DNA of 23,190 bases, taken from Coptodactyla brooksi (taxonomy: Eukaryota > Arthropoda > Insecta > Coleoptera > Scarabaeidae). The notes beneath the pieces were generated by a model. It was not told the DNA's origin. It did no database searches and worked only from the letters and a program-made list of their open reading frames with translations. Positions 1 to 9,552 of this stretch are shown one piece after another. The position numbers and the translations under genes are program-made. Every line of letters starts with the position of its first letter. The first letter of the stretch is position 1. The DNA lies in assembly GCA_033557675.1 (NCBI GenBank), contig JAWQRM010000397.1, forward strand, positions 1 to 23,190, written 5' to 3'.

Positions 1-2
<2 letters not shown>

Positions 3-32
<30 letters not shown>
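3..32. repeat. (AT)n microsatellite
   Basis: This is an uninterrupted AT dinucleotide run at the start of the window. It abuts the last recognisable codons of the pogo/Tigger-like transposase on the minus strand, so it either replaced or interrupted the C-terminal part of that frame. Confidence 0.95.
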
Positions 33-34
<2 letters not shown>

Positions 35-425
35 GCTAAATTCAAATCTCTAGAATGAGATGCTGCATTATGCAAGAATAAAAGAACTTTTCTTTTCTGT
101 AATCTCATTTTCTTATTAATTTGCTGCAACCAATCAGACAGATGATATCTTGCGTTATCCATGCCTTTCTGTTGGATTATCAATTTGCTGGTAGACCTTT
201 AATTAAAAGATTTTTGAATGCTCGAGAACGAGCTGCTTTACCACTAACTAACAACATCTCTTTTTCCCTGCCATGTTTACACAAAACAAAATAGTGAATC
301 TTTCCTTCGACAGCTTACCACCGATGCATTTGTCCGATTTCAAGGCGAAAGTTTTGTCAGGTAAAATACGGAAGAGTATCCCACATTCGTCAGCATTGTA
401 AATATCCTCTGGTGGATACCCAAGC
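33..425 (-). pseudogene. pogo/Tigger-like DDE transposase remnant
   Basis: Read on the minus strand, this encodes the core of a DDE_1-type (pogo/Tigger/jerky) transposase, a nuclear enzyme that cuts and pastes a TA-flanked DNA transposon. The first block is GYPPEDIYNADECG, which holds the first catalytic Asp. It is followed by LPDKTFALKSDKC and GGKLSKERFTILFCVNMAGK. A frameshift follows at GKEK, and the frame then continues MLLVSGKAARSRAF. Two adjacent stop codons follow, then SNRKAWITQDI. The next block is KVLLFLHNAASHSRDLNLANI, in which the family's LLLDNAPSH has His in place of the second catalytic Asp. The HTH domains and the third Asp are absent. It is a dead fragment. The family assignment is strong; the subfamily is not resolved. 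Confidence 0.85.
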
Positions 426-540
426 AATATACATAGATGAAAGATTTACCTTGAACTGGTCGACGTCTACCTGAAAAAATTTATAAATTTTCTTACCTTG
501 CTTTCTAAATTTTTTTAGCTAATTTTTTCAAATGTTGAAA

Positions 541-656
541 TGCTATAATGTCATCTCTTGCAGAGCGCTTCAAACGAGCAATTTGCTTCAGTGTTTCGTC
601 GTATGATTTTATCGAATCAGGGGCTTGGTCATTCACTTCGTCCTCTGAATCGTTTA
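541..656 (-). pseudogene. possible transposase tail fragment
   Basis: On the minus strand an open stretch reads NDSEDEVNDQAPDSIKSYDE, then a Lys/Arg-rich helical-looking segment, and ends at a stop after LKKLAKKI. An acidic linker followed by a basic helix resembles the C-terminal tail of Tigger-like transposases. It lies upstream of the DDE core of the neighbouring remnant rather than downstream, so it would have to be from a second or rearranged copy. It could also be chance. Confidence 0.3.
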
Positions 657-660
657 CTTA

Positions 661-1425
661 GTATTTAGCAGAATCAATGGCCGCTGATGATAAAGCAACA
701 TGTAATGCAATCTAAACATATTAAGTAAAGGATTAAAAAAAAAAGACATTGGAGTAAATATAAATAAACGTAAAAGTATGATTATACGGAGCTGCATACA
801 AAGTAATGAACAAGCAATTGCCCCTATCCACTTATGAGTGTAACAAAAGTTTACACAATAACTCCTAAAATGATAGGATTGTTTGTACGTATAGACGTTT
901 CCGAGAAGAAAACGATATCTTTCTTTATCCCATGTTGCGCAGAAAACGTATTGCTTGCGCACGGTACTATTTCTTCCTTAACTATCAAACGCGACTGGCT
1001 GTCTGACATTATCTCCGTCACTTCAGGCATTGATCAGTGTGTCAGTCGAAAGCTCCATATACATCTACATCCCATATTTAGCAAATTTGCCTGAGGACAT
1101 TTTGTTGTCTGATTTTCTTCTGAGTTCTTGCGTCGACGAAGAAGAAACATCCTTGTATGCATGCAGTTTGACTAACCTGCATTCATCTCTAATATGATAG
1201 TTAATCGTTGTCTTAGTCTTAATCGAGAATAATTGGCTATCATAGATGTGAGTAAAAGTTTACACGGAGTGTAAAGTTTACACTACACCAAATCTCAAAA
1301 ATACTTGCTCATTTCGCTTGTAAGTCTATTTTATATCAGAATAGAAAATGAAATACATAATAGTGTAATACGAATGCATTTTTGCCGTTTTTAGGCTTGG
1401 ATGGTTTTCTAAACGCAAAGGCAGG
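661..1425. other. AT-rich stretch, no recognised gene
   Basis: I see no recognisable gene here. Short frames of up to about 100 codons occur on both strands without family motifs. The string AAAGTTTACAC recurs at about 847, 1255 and 1273. Around 1090-1195 a plus-strand frame reads PEDILLSDFLLSSCVDEEET but cannot be tied to a family. Confidence 0.5.
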
Positions 1426-1485
1426 GCATAAAATGCTCTGTGTGAAATACAGAGCACTTTATACTCTGACAGAGCATAAAATGCT
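1426..1485. repeat. cluster of short inverted/direct repeats
   Basis: The element GCATAAAATGCT(CTG) occurs at 1426-1440 and again at 1474-1485. Between them lies CAGAGCACTTTAT (1450-1462), which is a 12/13 reverse complement of the first copy. Each unit is itself partly palindromic (AGCAT-AAA-ATGCT). The result is three alternating inverted units in 60 bp. Confidence 0.8.
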
Positions 1486-3256
1486 GAATTTAGTTTGATG
1501 TACTACTTGGAATGGTATCTTAAATTGTTTTCGAGATATTGCATTCTTCTCGCAAAGTCGGATATATAAACGCTACGGCTATGTGGAAACAAATTCCGAA
1601 CATACTTGTTCGCCTGTACAGCTGGTACTGAACAAAGGGAAACATAAACGCGCACATAATTTAAATTCGAAGGCGCGAGTGTTAGATTTATGACCTTTCG
1701 TAGGGGCGGCGTTGTTGTACAAAAGTTTCTGTTTTCAGTCAACCGAACTAAAACTAGGCTGTACCGGAACATATAATTTATTTCCGGTAGAAATTTTGAA
1801 GTTAAAAAGATATTTGTTTGTAGGAAGTTCGTACTTATACGGGACCTTTCACAATCAACAAAATATAATACCGGTAATGCCGTACCACCTGCTAGGTAAA
1901 ATAATGCTACTTTAATATAAATTGCTTCTGCAGGATATTATAAATAGTTAATATCTATAACACCGGAAAATAGTATTTGTTTTTGTTATTCGCTTAACGG
2001 CAATTACATTATTTCACAGCTTGGTTTAATTAAGGTAATTTGGCGAAGGGAAATGTTAATTATAAGAGACAAAATTATCGTCTCAGTACTGTGCTAACCA
2101 TCATCTTTTAAAGAACTATTGTGTTTGCTACTTACATGTGCTTACACGTGCATTTCGATACGTTAAATATTGAAATAAGGAATTGAAAAATAGAATATTG
2201 CAAACACTGCACTGTTGAACTACAAAACTATTAGTCTTAGTTTTATGGCTCGCTTATAATATTAATTATGATTAATTCTATTAATTTTGATGTTACCTAC
2301 TGATATTTTTTTAATTGAATTTACTAGTGATATAATACAAATAGAAGATTACCAAATGTAAACCTTCTTAATAAACTTACGTTAGCTTAAAGGCTAAAAC
2401 TAAGTTTCTGTTCAAACACACAATATACATGTCGAATTGATTGTTTAGAACCCAATTAATAATGCAAGTAAATTTCACAAATAAAATCGTTTTACTGCAT
2501 TTAAATTGTAATTGTATAAACGTAAATGGATATTTTCGGACAACAATACTTATTAACAACAATTGTTATCGGTATGCTCCGATAACTATTGAGATATAAG
2601 AAGAAGATATGCGAATGCTCGTAGAAATTTCTTGTTCGTTACAAAAAGGGGATTCTTATGAGATTCCAAAATGATTTTGCGTTGATCTTTTAATAAAAAT
2701 GAAAAAACAACAAGAAATAATCAAAGATATCCACAACTTCAGGTATATATAAGTCTGCATAAAATTCTTGAAGCGCGGTGAACAAAACCAAAAGAATCCA
2801 GAGAGGTATTTCAACAAAGTGCTTAAAAATCGAATGAGAAGATTGCTGATTCTATGGAGCACCTAAACAATTATTAGCAATCTCCTAAATCCATTTATTT
2901 TTAAGGCATTAAGTTTATTTGGAAAACTGTTAATTAATTTTCAAATACTATTAATAGTCTCGAAAATAAACAAAAACTATAATCGCTAAAATGTTACAAT
3001 GGAAATGTATTGCAAAATAAGTACAAAAATATGTTATAATTTAACTAAATTGATAAAATAACTGGATTGTAACGTCAACAACAAAAAAAAATCGGGAATT
3101 ACTTATCTTTCTTTTAGTACAAACCCTTTGATGTTAACTTTATACCTTCATCCGGAATCTAATATGAAACAGAAAGTGGCAAAGATAGGTTATGTTAACT
3201 AATAAGTGCATGTTCTAAATCTACAATAATCAGACTCTTTACATGTAAGATGTGTT
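1486..3256. other. AT-rich stretch, no recognised gene
   Basis: No supported gene is visible. A short hairpin with 8-bp arms, GTTATCGG/CCGATAAC, is at 2565-2586. Around 2690-2870 the plus strand has a frame with stop codons containing KPKESREVF and NEKIADSMEHLNN. It resembles a decayed coiled-coil tail but could not be assigned. Confidence 0.5.
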
Positions 3257-3285
3257 GATGTTTCGTTCTAAAAGAACGAAACATC
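3257..3285. repeat. perfect 13-bp hairpin
   Basis: GATGTTTCGTTCT is followed by a 3-base spacer (AAA) and its exact reverse complement. No coding frame or known element boundary coincides with it. The loop is too short for a microRNA precursor. Confidence 0.9.
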
Positions 3286-3414
3286 TTCATTGTCTTGAAT
3301 AACTTAAGATTACTTAAATTTAACTATTAAATCATCTAATAAATCATAACAAAAATAAACCGTGTTTGAAAATTTAAGAGTTGTAGTCAATTACTGAAAA
3401 ACGATATTTATTAA

Positions 3415-3446
3415 CAAATATTATCATTATTATTATTAATATTATC
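3415..3446 (-). repeat. LINE 3' microsatellite tail
   Basis: The plus strand here reads TTATCATTATTATTATTAAT and similar. On the minus strand this is a run of TAA/ATA units about 80 bp after the LINE stop codon, which fits the short tandem 3' tail of RTE-like non-LTR elements. It likely marks the 3' end of the element. Confidence 0.6.
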
Positions 3447-3524
3447 AAAAAACCCTATTTACCACAAATGGTGTGGGACGAAAGATGTTTTAACTTTATG
3501 CTGATATAGCTTGTAGAAATTAGA

Positions 3525-4280
3525 TTAATTATATACGAACCTTGCCAATTCTTTTTTATTCCTTGATAGTATTTTTCCTTCTTTCCAAGTTTTTCTTCTT
3601 ATCTGTAAAATCTCTTCCAAAACTCCCACGTCTGTCTCGATCTTCCTCTCTTCTTTCGTATCATCAATTTTGTCTCCCATACTTTCTTCACTGGTCTTGA
3701 GTTTTCCATTCTTTGTAGATGTCCCCACCAACTTAACTGCTTCCTTTCTATAAGCTCTAAAGTTGACTGGATTTCCAAATCTTCTCGTATCGCAGTGTTT
3801 TTAATTCTATCTCTCTTTGTAACTTCTTTAACTCTTCTGGCGTATTTCATTTCGGTTGCCTGAATTTGACTTTTTTGTCGTTTCGTTAATACCCATGACT
3901 CGCCTGATGTCTATAGATTGATTTAAAGATATTCATGTTTGTTTTTGTCGATATTTCTCTTTTGTTTATGAATGCTGTATCCATTGAGTAGTACAGATAC
4001 ATCGTTTTACCTATTCTCTCCCTATCTTCCAATTCATTTCTTCCATTATTTTCAAACTGAGCCCCCAAGTATTTAAAATGCTGTAGTTGTTCTAGCTGTA
4101 CTCCTTCAAGGTATGTTTTTATTACTCCTTGTTCTTCTCCAAATGCCATTACTTTTGTCTTGTCTTTGTTTATTTTCATTCCATATTTTCCAAGCTCGAT
4201 GTTCCTTATCTCCAAGTTCTTTTGTAAGTCATTCACCTTTTTTGTTATAATCATTATGTCATCCATACAAACGCTCCTTC
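3525..4280 (-). pseudogene. non-LTR retrotransposon RT, C-terminal half
   Basis: Minus-strand remnant of a LINE reverse transcriptase, which copies its own RNA at a nicked chromosomal target. The catalytic block reads CMDDIMIITKK, where CYADD or similar is usual; the two catalytic Asp remain. It is followed by NIELGKYGMKINKDKTKVM and HFKYLGAQF, the usual thumb-side motifs. After a frameshift near 3890 the frame reads ESWVLTKRQKSQIQATEMKY, then TKRDRIKNTAIRE and QLSWWGHLQRMENSRPVKKV, a very characteristic insect LINE C-terminus (RTE-like). A second frameshift near 3640 leads into RKTWKEGKILSRNKKELARF and the stop. The N-terminal endonuclease and the first RT motifs are missing, as expected for 5' truncation. 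The clade within the non-LTR elements is inferred. Confidence 0.88.
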
Positions 4281-4289
4281 TGATGTTTC

Positions 4290-5290
4290 TGCTTGTTGTA
4301 AATTTGTGTACAATTTCCTACGTACACAATTTCTTCCCTTTCGAGGAACATTTCTTGATTATCTCATGTACTAACAAATATACTGATAATAAATTAAAAA
4401 TTAGAACAAATAAATTCAAATTCCAATTGTTTAATAAGGATGTTATGAAAATATGTTTCGTGAGTATTTGTAACCCAAATGACATATTTATGAGTATTTT
4501 TGATCATTTTAGATAGAAAGCATGTACTTATTAGTTAACACAACTGTTTTCTTGCTGTTTCTGAACAATTTTCAGTCCCTAATGAAGGTGTAAAGCTAAC
4601 GTGGTAACTTTTCAACTAACGGCAATCCCATAATTATATCGTCGTGGTTCTTTAATGAACGAGCAAAAAGTGCAATAATCACATGCCATAAAAAGTTATA
4701 GGCACCACTTTGAAGTTATTTAAACAAAAATCTAAATGGCATACCTGTATGCATGGCATAAATCTAGTATTCCTTCTTACGTATTTATCTGTGAGGTTTT
4801 AACAGGTAGTTTTGCTTAGACGTCTCGGAAGTCGCAGATATATTTTTATGTCTATGCCTTGAATGTACTTGCTCTTCCTCATAAGGTATAGAAGGTAATG
4901 CATTCCTAAAAAATGTCGATCTTCAAAATTGCAATAGACAAGTGTTACCAATAAAGTGGCAAAAACAACTATTAATAACAATATTTTAAGAAACAATTAT
5001 TACCAATAAAGTCACAACAAATGACTTAATATTATTTAATTCATTTGTTGTTTACACCTATTTACCACAAACAATTGTTAACAACAAAGCAATGAAAATA
5101 ATACAATATATAATAATTCTCTCACAACTTTCAAGCTATTTTACACCATTGTCAATAAAAAAAAAGTCACCTTCACTGTTGTGAAGATAAAAGAAAGTCA
5201 TGTGTGGTGTAACACTTACACAGATACAGGTCGCGTAGGGGCTCCTTCAAAATACATTGCCCTTTCAAAATATGAAGTTGACAATACTTA
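4290..5290. other. AT-rich stretch, no recognised gene
   Basis: No gene is supported. The string ACCAATAAAGT occurs twice (about 4948 and 5003). Frames of 65-118 codons here are low-complexity or are shadows of the LINE. Confidence 0.5.
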
Positions 5291-5307
5291 CTAATCAAAA
5301 CGGGTAA

Positions 5308-5400
5308 TTTGGAAGTAATGCTCTTCTAGCTGTGTTAATGTATATTGGCTTAACTAGTTTCCACGAATTAAATAATCATCTTCAAAAACCTTTGCAAGTT
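5308..5400 (-). mobile_element. orphan Penelope-like 3' tail
   Basis: The segment matches by eye the tails at 11660-11742 and 11912-12000. On the minus strand it has a hammerhead-like core, then about 40 bases, then the block CTAGAAGAGCATTACTTCC (CCAGAAGAGTATTACTTCC in the 11.7-kb copy). No Penelope coding sequence is next to it, so it is a solo or truncated tail. Confidence 0.6.
5347..5390 (-). ncRNA. degenerate hammerhead ribozyme motif
   Basis: On the minus strand the core TTGAAGA stands where CTGANGA is expected, followed by a 17-base stem-II region and then GAAAC. The next bases are TAGTTA, where the intact motif has CGGTC. Stem I can still form: GGTTT before the core pairs with AAGCC after it, with one G-U pair. 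The first core base is C-to-U changed and stem II is poor, so activity is unlikely. Homology rests on the two better copies at 11.7-12.0 kb. Confidence 0.5.
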
Positions 5401-5456
5401 TATATTGTGTGATTTTTATGAAGTTATTATGAGGCTGTATCAGATACAATATGCAT

Positions 5457-5480
5457 CTGATACATATCAATATGTATCAG
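5457..5480. repeat. 10-bp hairpin
   Basis: CTGATACATA and its exact reverse complement are separated by TCAA. The preceding bases contain TGTATCAGATACA, a related palindrome, so TGTATC/GATACA units are repeated four times in about 45 bp. It lies just before the pogo-like remnant and might belong to its leader. Confidence 0.7.
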
Positions 5481-5484
5481 GCAA

Positions 5485-6306
5485 AGATCGACCACAACTT
5501 GGCGAATTATTTGAACAGCTGATGTTCAAAGCATCTCATAACTGCAACGCTTTGAAATAGCACATAGGCTGGTGAGCAGAAAAATTACAAAATTTGTATC
5601 TCAAAAACAAATTGGAACAGTGTAAAAACACTAGCTAAAGAATTTGTAAAAGATGCAAAGCAAGAAATCCAAATATATGGCCCTAAGAATACCCATAATT
5701 CAGATCAGAGCGGTTTTAACTTGGAATTCCATTCAGAAGTTCTAACTTTCAATGGTTTAGACGTTAAAACCGTAGAAAGTGTAATCCAGTCGGTGTCATC
5801 TACAACGCATAGTTACATAATTCAACCCATCGGATGGGACACTTCTTTGTCCAGTTTTAATTGTATTAAAAGAAATCTCTGACACCTTTAGATCTAGGGT
5901 AGCAAATACAATGTATAAAGCAGAAAATATATGTACTTGGGTATCAAAGTCTGGAAAGCTAATTTTACTGTGCTGTAACTTTACACTGTACTAACATTAT
6001 TAGTGAAGTATCATCAGATGCTAATTTTAAACATTTGTCTATACCTGCAGAGACAGCAGATCAAATACAGCTTCATGACGTATGGCTTTAGAGTATGGAA
6101 GAATTTGTGAGTATATAGAGGAGAGACCAGAACAATTTAAAAATCCAGTGTAGGTTTGCTTTTCGAGTGGGAAGCCAACGTATGATATTTGTGGAGATAG
6201 AGCTGTTATAACATGTGCTTGGTGTATACAATCCCTTGTTTACACCAAGGTGTTTAAAATTTTTGCATTGCATGATTTTCATTATTGTCAGCAATATGTC
6301 GAATGA
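5485..6306 (+). pseudogene. pogo-like DDE transposase with Cys/His tail
   Basis: Plus-strand remnant of a DDE_1 transposase. It begins in the DNA-binding part with FKASHNC and LVSRKITKFVSQKQ. After an in-frame stop and a shift comes AKEFVKDAKQEIQIYGPKNT and NSDQSGFNLEFHSE, the first catalytic Asp block. TVESVIQSVSSTTHSYIIQP follows. A frameshift at about 5832 gives GTLLCPVLIVLKEISDTFRS and ENICTWVSKSGKL. The stretch that should carry the second Asp (LLLDSW-like) is deleted. IPAETADQIQLHDV and YGFRVWKN hold the third Asp. The frame then reads CFSSGKPTYDICGDRAVITC, AWC and finally ALHDFHYCQQYVE before TGA at 6304. The C-terminal C-x2-C, C-x2-C, H-x2-H-x-C pattern looks metal-binding, and similar tails occur in insect relatives. 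The gene is inactive because of several shifts, stops and the missing Asp. Confidence 0.85.
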
Positions 6307-6534
6307 AAATAACCTTTTACAAAAAATTAAATTATTAATATAGAATCCCATGTTCGGGATATTTCACTATTTTTTTTTATTTGTTGCTTTTAATGTGATT
6401 ACAAATAAATATTTATTTATATATTTTCATCGATTTTATTATTTAAAGAAAACAAGGATAATTTACTCTATAGAACATCAATAGAGATTTTTAGAAAGAA
6501 ATACTAATACTTAAAAGTTTTCGTTTTCGAGACA
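6307..6534. other. AT-rich spacer
   Basis: No gene or repeat is recognised. It may contain the 3' untranslated end of the pogo-like element, but no terminal inverted repeat was found. Confidence 0.4.
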
Positions 6535-7110
6535 TTGGCGAAAGTGTACTTTTTACCCCTAATTTCTAACCCTTACAAATCCTTTCAAGAGAGATTTTTA
6601 CGTCACACCGACAACAAACGCAGTGCTAAATTTCGTCAAAATCAGCAAGAAACACCTTATTTTACCACAAACATCTTATTGTGTGACTAATTTTCGGCTT
6701 TTCTTCAAAGTATTTTCTAAATACCAAACAATTTCATCACATTATTCTTATCGAAAGCGGGTACATAATATTCCCAGTAACTTCGCGGGGGGTGGTGTGC
6801 GGAGAATTGGAAAGAACACACTTAAGAATATTAGCTCAAATGTATTATATGCATACTCAACGCCACCAAAATCTATAGGGTAGTTTTTAAATTATTCCAA
6901 AAAACTGGAGGTAGTTTACCCCTTTTAACCTTCTGGTATAGCTGGTATATATTTAGCACATTTCGATACTTTTTCCCTCAATTTGCAACCCTTACTACTC
7001 GACCCAGGGACTTTTAGAGCACGCGTAAAAAATACGTAAACCTTATTTTTGTCCATTCTATCGCTGTACCAAATCGGTGTATTTAATCGAAATCGGTGAG
7101 TGACAGTTGT
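6535..7110. repeat. two diverged copies of an unknown repeat
   Basis: About 6547-6660 and 6968-7110 share TACTTTTT-CCC-AATTT-AACCCTTAC, then after about 50 bases an ACCTTATTTT block and a TCGAAATCGG/TCAAAATCAG block in a different order or spacing. The copies are strongly diverged. Such blocks are common in insect non-autonomous elements, but the family is not identified. Confidence 0.4.
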
Positions 7111-7249
7111 GACACTTCCCTTGTCAGTAGGAAGCCATTGAGAATTAAAATAAAATAATAATAAAACCACAAATCAGTTTGAGGCAAGGCTATTCCAATA
7201 GCGAAAAATTGTCTGCATAATTTGTGTTTTTCTTTTTTTCCTAAAAGCG

Positions 7250-7645
7250 CCTCTACTTTTGCCGTTGCGGTGGTCTCTTTCTGCGCACCCATCCGCATCG
7301 GCGCTCGTCATCGCCGTGCTTTGCAGAATGGCGAATTAAGCGGTCTCCTGGCGATTATCACGGAGTAATGAGTTGTAAGCGTTGGTAATTACGACACGGA
7401 GTACCGTTTTACAATGCCCAGTCATCTCTTGTACACATTTGACGTCCACTTCTGGTGGGAGAGGGGCTTTCGGGGAAACGGGACTGACCTCTCCGCAATG
7501 GCGTTTGAATGAAAAACGACCACAGCGCCCCCTGCCGGAAGACACTCGCGTTGCGATTCAGAGCGCTTCTGGGAATTTTGCGCATTCGCTGAGTGTTGTC
7601 TTCGTTGAGTGGAGGCCAAAGGTCCAACGTGAAACAATTTTCGGT
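7250..7645. other. CpG-rich patch
   Basis: This is by far the most GC- and CpG-rich stretch in an otherwise AT-rich window. It begins at GCGCCTCTACTTTTGCCG, and dense CpGs continue to about 7620. Short frames of 70-100 codons overlap on both strands, as expected when stop codons are scarce, and none has a recognised motif. It could be a promoter or first exon of a host gene, or the end of an unidentified mobile element. Confidence 0.55.
7525..7540 (+). promoter_or_regulatory. CTCF-like site
   Basis: CAGCGCCCCCTGCCGG closely matches the core of the animal CTCF insulator motif (GCGCCCCCTGCTGG-like). It lies inside the CpG-rich patch. This is a motif resemblance only; a single short match can arise by chance. 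Confidence 0.3.
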
Positions 7646-7889
7646 ATTTGCAATGCGGAAATAAATGTCGGAAACTATTTCTGACGTTTTTCAGCAAATG
7701 AAGTTAATTTCTACAATAGAACGTGTGTATGTAGTGCACGATACCGTAAGGTGTTAAAAATAATCACTTTTAAATACTATTCGGCTATTTGCCAAAATCG
7801 CAGAACAAACAAAAAACCTTTGTGCAAGTTTGCAAACAAAAACTTTTATTTTCTGCCAGTGTTATTTTCGTTATAACTAATTATGTAAA

Positions 7890-8120
7890 AATGAGGAGGC
7901 ACGAGGTTGGGCGTAACCATCACTTAACACGTGGTCATAGCCACCTACTCATTCTCTTTATTAGCTCTCGTGGCAGGAACGGCGGAGTTGCAATGGTCGG
8001 TGCCAAAAAATCTGCTACCTGCTTAACCAGAGTGAACCTTTTCATTCGCGCAGTTTTCTAAACGCTCCTCCCATCATATAATAGACGTCATCTCAGCGGC
8101 GCCGCACGTTACACGATAAT
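7890..8120. other. second GC-enriched patch
   Basis: GC content rises again here. GACGTCAT (a CRE half-palindrome) and AGCGGCGCCGC sit at about 8086-8105. No coding motif is seen. It may belong to the same unit as the CpG-rich patch upstream. Confidence 0.4.
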
Positions 8121-8356
8121 GGGCTCCAAATCCTAAATTTTGTGAACCCTAAATTAAGCAAAGACATGTTTTTAATCAGTCTTACATCTTTTTCGTAAAA
8201 TAGTTTTCATTTTTGCGCATCTATTTGGATTACACTTTCACATAATTGGAATGGGTCTACTAATTTTTGCCGGGTATTTCATTCATATATTTAGAAAGGT
8301 GATTTTGCATTAAAAATGTGAAAAAGTTCATATAAGCCCCCATCTGAACGTCATTG

Positions 8357-8370
8357 CCATTTTAAAATGG
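8357..8370. repeat. 14-bp perfect palindrome
   Basis: CCATTTTAAAATGG is self-complementary and is followed at once by the related CCATTTTAATGG. It lies just beyond the 3' end of the mariner remnant and could be part of its terminal sequence. Confidence 0.6.
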
Positions 8371-8416
8371 CCATTTTAATGGGTTCTTAGTTGTATCACA
8401 GATACCTAAGTTGCAC

Positions 8417-8977
8417 TTAGGCCTTTTGCCACGAAAAAAATATTGCCCCATCATTTGTAGTCAAAGAACATTTTTTAATAGACTTCTGATCCTTGCTAGC
8501 AAAAAACTGATCCAAGTCATTTTTGATGGCTTCATTTGAAGTAAAGGTTCTGTCGTCCACGCAAATGTATAAAGACCGAAACAAGTAATAATTGGAAGGT
8601 GCTAGATCTGGAGAATATGATAGGTATGGTAGCACATCCCATCCAAGCTGTAACAGCTTTTGGTGAGTTACCAAACTGGTGTGCGGTCTCGCATTATCTT
8701 GATGGAACACTATACCTTTCCTATTGATCAATTTTGGCCTTTTCTGTTTGAGTGAATTTGTCTAATATTCTCCCAAAAACTTTGAAAAGAGCTCCCAAAA
8801 ATTTTGCAAACTTGCAAAAAATTTTGCAAGCTTTTGCAAACCAGTTTTGACACTGGCATTCTGTCCATACATCTTCTCCATATATATCGACTAATTTTTT
8901 CTCGCTTGAACGGCATTTTTACCTTTTTTGTAATAAAAAAGCAACATGTGTCGAAAACGCTGTTTTTGATTTTCCAT
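8417..8977 (-). pseudogene. mariner (DD34D) transposase, internally deleted
   Basis: Minus-strand mariner transposase remnant. I chose the start ATG at 8977-8975 because the reading MENQKQRFRHMLLFYYKKGK matches the family N-terminus. It continues NAVQARKKLVDIYGEDVWTE and CQNWFAK, the first HTH. It then runs into about 100 bases of TTGCAAA-rich filler. The linker, second HTH and first catalytic Asp are deleted. Coding resumes at LKQKRPKLINRKGIVF, then HQDNARPHTS with the second Asp, and YSPDLAPSNYYLF. The spacing from that Asp to the third catalytic position is exactly 34, but the residue is Asn instead of Asp (SDY to SNY). The C-terminus diverges after FFASKDQK. It is dead three times over: deletion, frameshift and D-to-N. 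Confidence 0.9.
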
Positions 8978-8989
8978 GTTTCATAATAC

Positions 8990-9552
8990 ACAAATAGCTT
9001 TTTGCCAATTCTACTAAAGTCCACACCGACAAAACAGAAGTGACGATACGGATTTCTGTTCGTCGATATTTTATGGTAAAACGTGACCGACATAGCATCG
9101 GGGATCACTTCACCTGAATGACAATTTGTTCTAGTATCAAGACCTTAATAGGTTTGCAGTACATCGTTCAGTTTGACCATTAATTTTCTCTTTCTTCCTA
9201 AATCGCGTTGGTCTTCCTTCTTCTTTCAGAATCTATTACCCGCTCTCTTCTGTACATGGCCAATGCAGAATTTTTTTTTCAATTACATTTTCTCCGTATG
9301 GTTGAGAGTTCCTCGATATACCTTGGAATCTCCAACTTCTATTAAAAAATACATTTCAACCCAATACAACGCCATTGAAAACGAATATTCTTCTTAAGTG
9401 AACCTTTGTGGTTTGCTTAAAATTTCGGTATCTTGTTCTTTATCAAACATGTAACAAATTTGTCGATAGACCTTAAGGGAATAAATCATTTTTTCTACCA
9501 TATTTCCGTTCCAGACACTAAAATTCCTTCTTCACTGTTATTTCTCAACTGG
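8990..9552. other. no recognised gene
   Basis: AT-rich sequence. It may include the 5' leader of the mariner, but no TACAGGGTG-like end is found upstream of its start codon. Short frames here carry no known motif. Confidence 0.45.

Noticed and set aside
834..1094. 86-codon plus-strand frame containing RDWLSDII
   Set aside because: It faintly recalls a phrase found in some transposon proteins, but nothing around it supports this.
4160..4516. Plus-strand 118-codon open frame
   Set aside because: The first third is antisense to the LINE reverse transcriptase and the rest is low-complexity AT-rich sequence without a motif.
7336..7697. Overlapping 70-100 codon frames on both strands in the CpG-rich patch
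   Set aside because: Several frames are open at once because stop codons are rare in GC-rich sequence. None shows a domain or a convincing start context.
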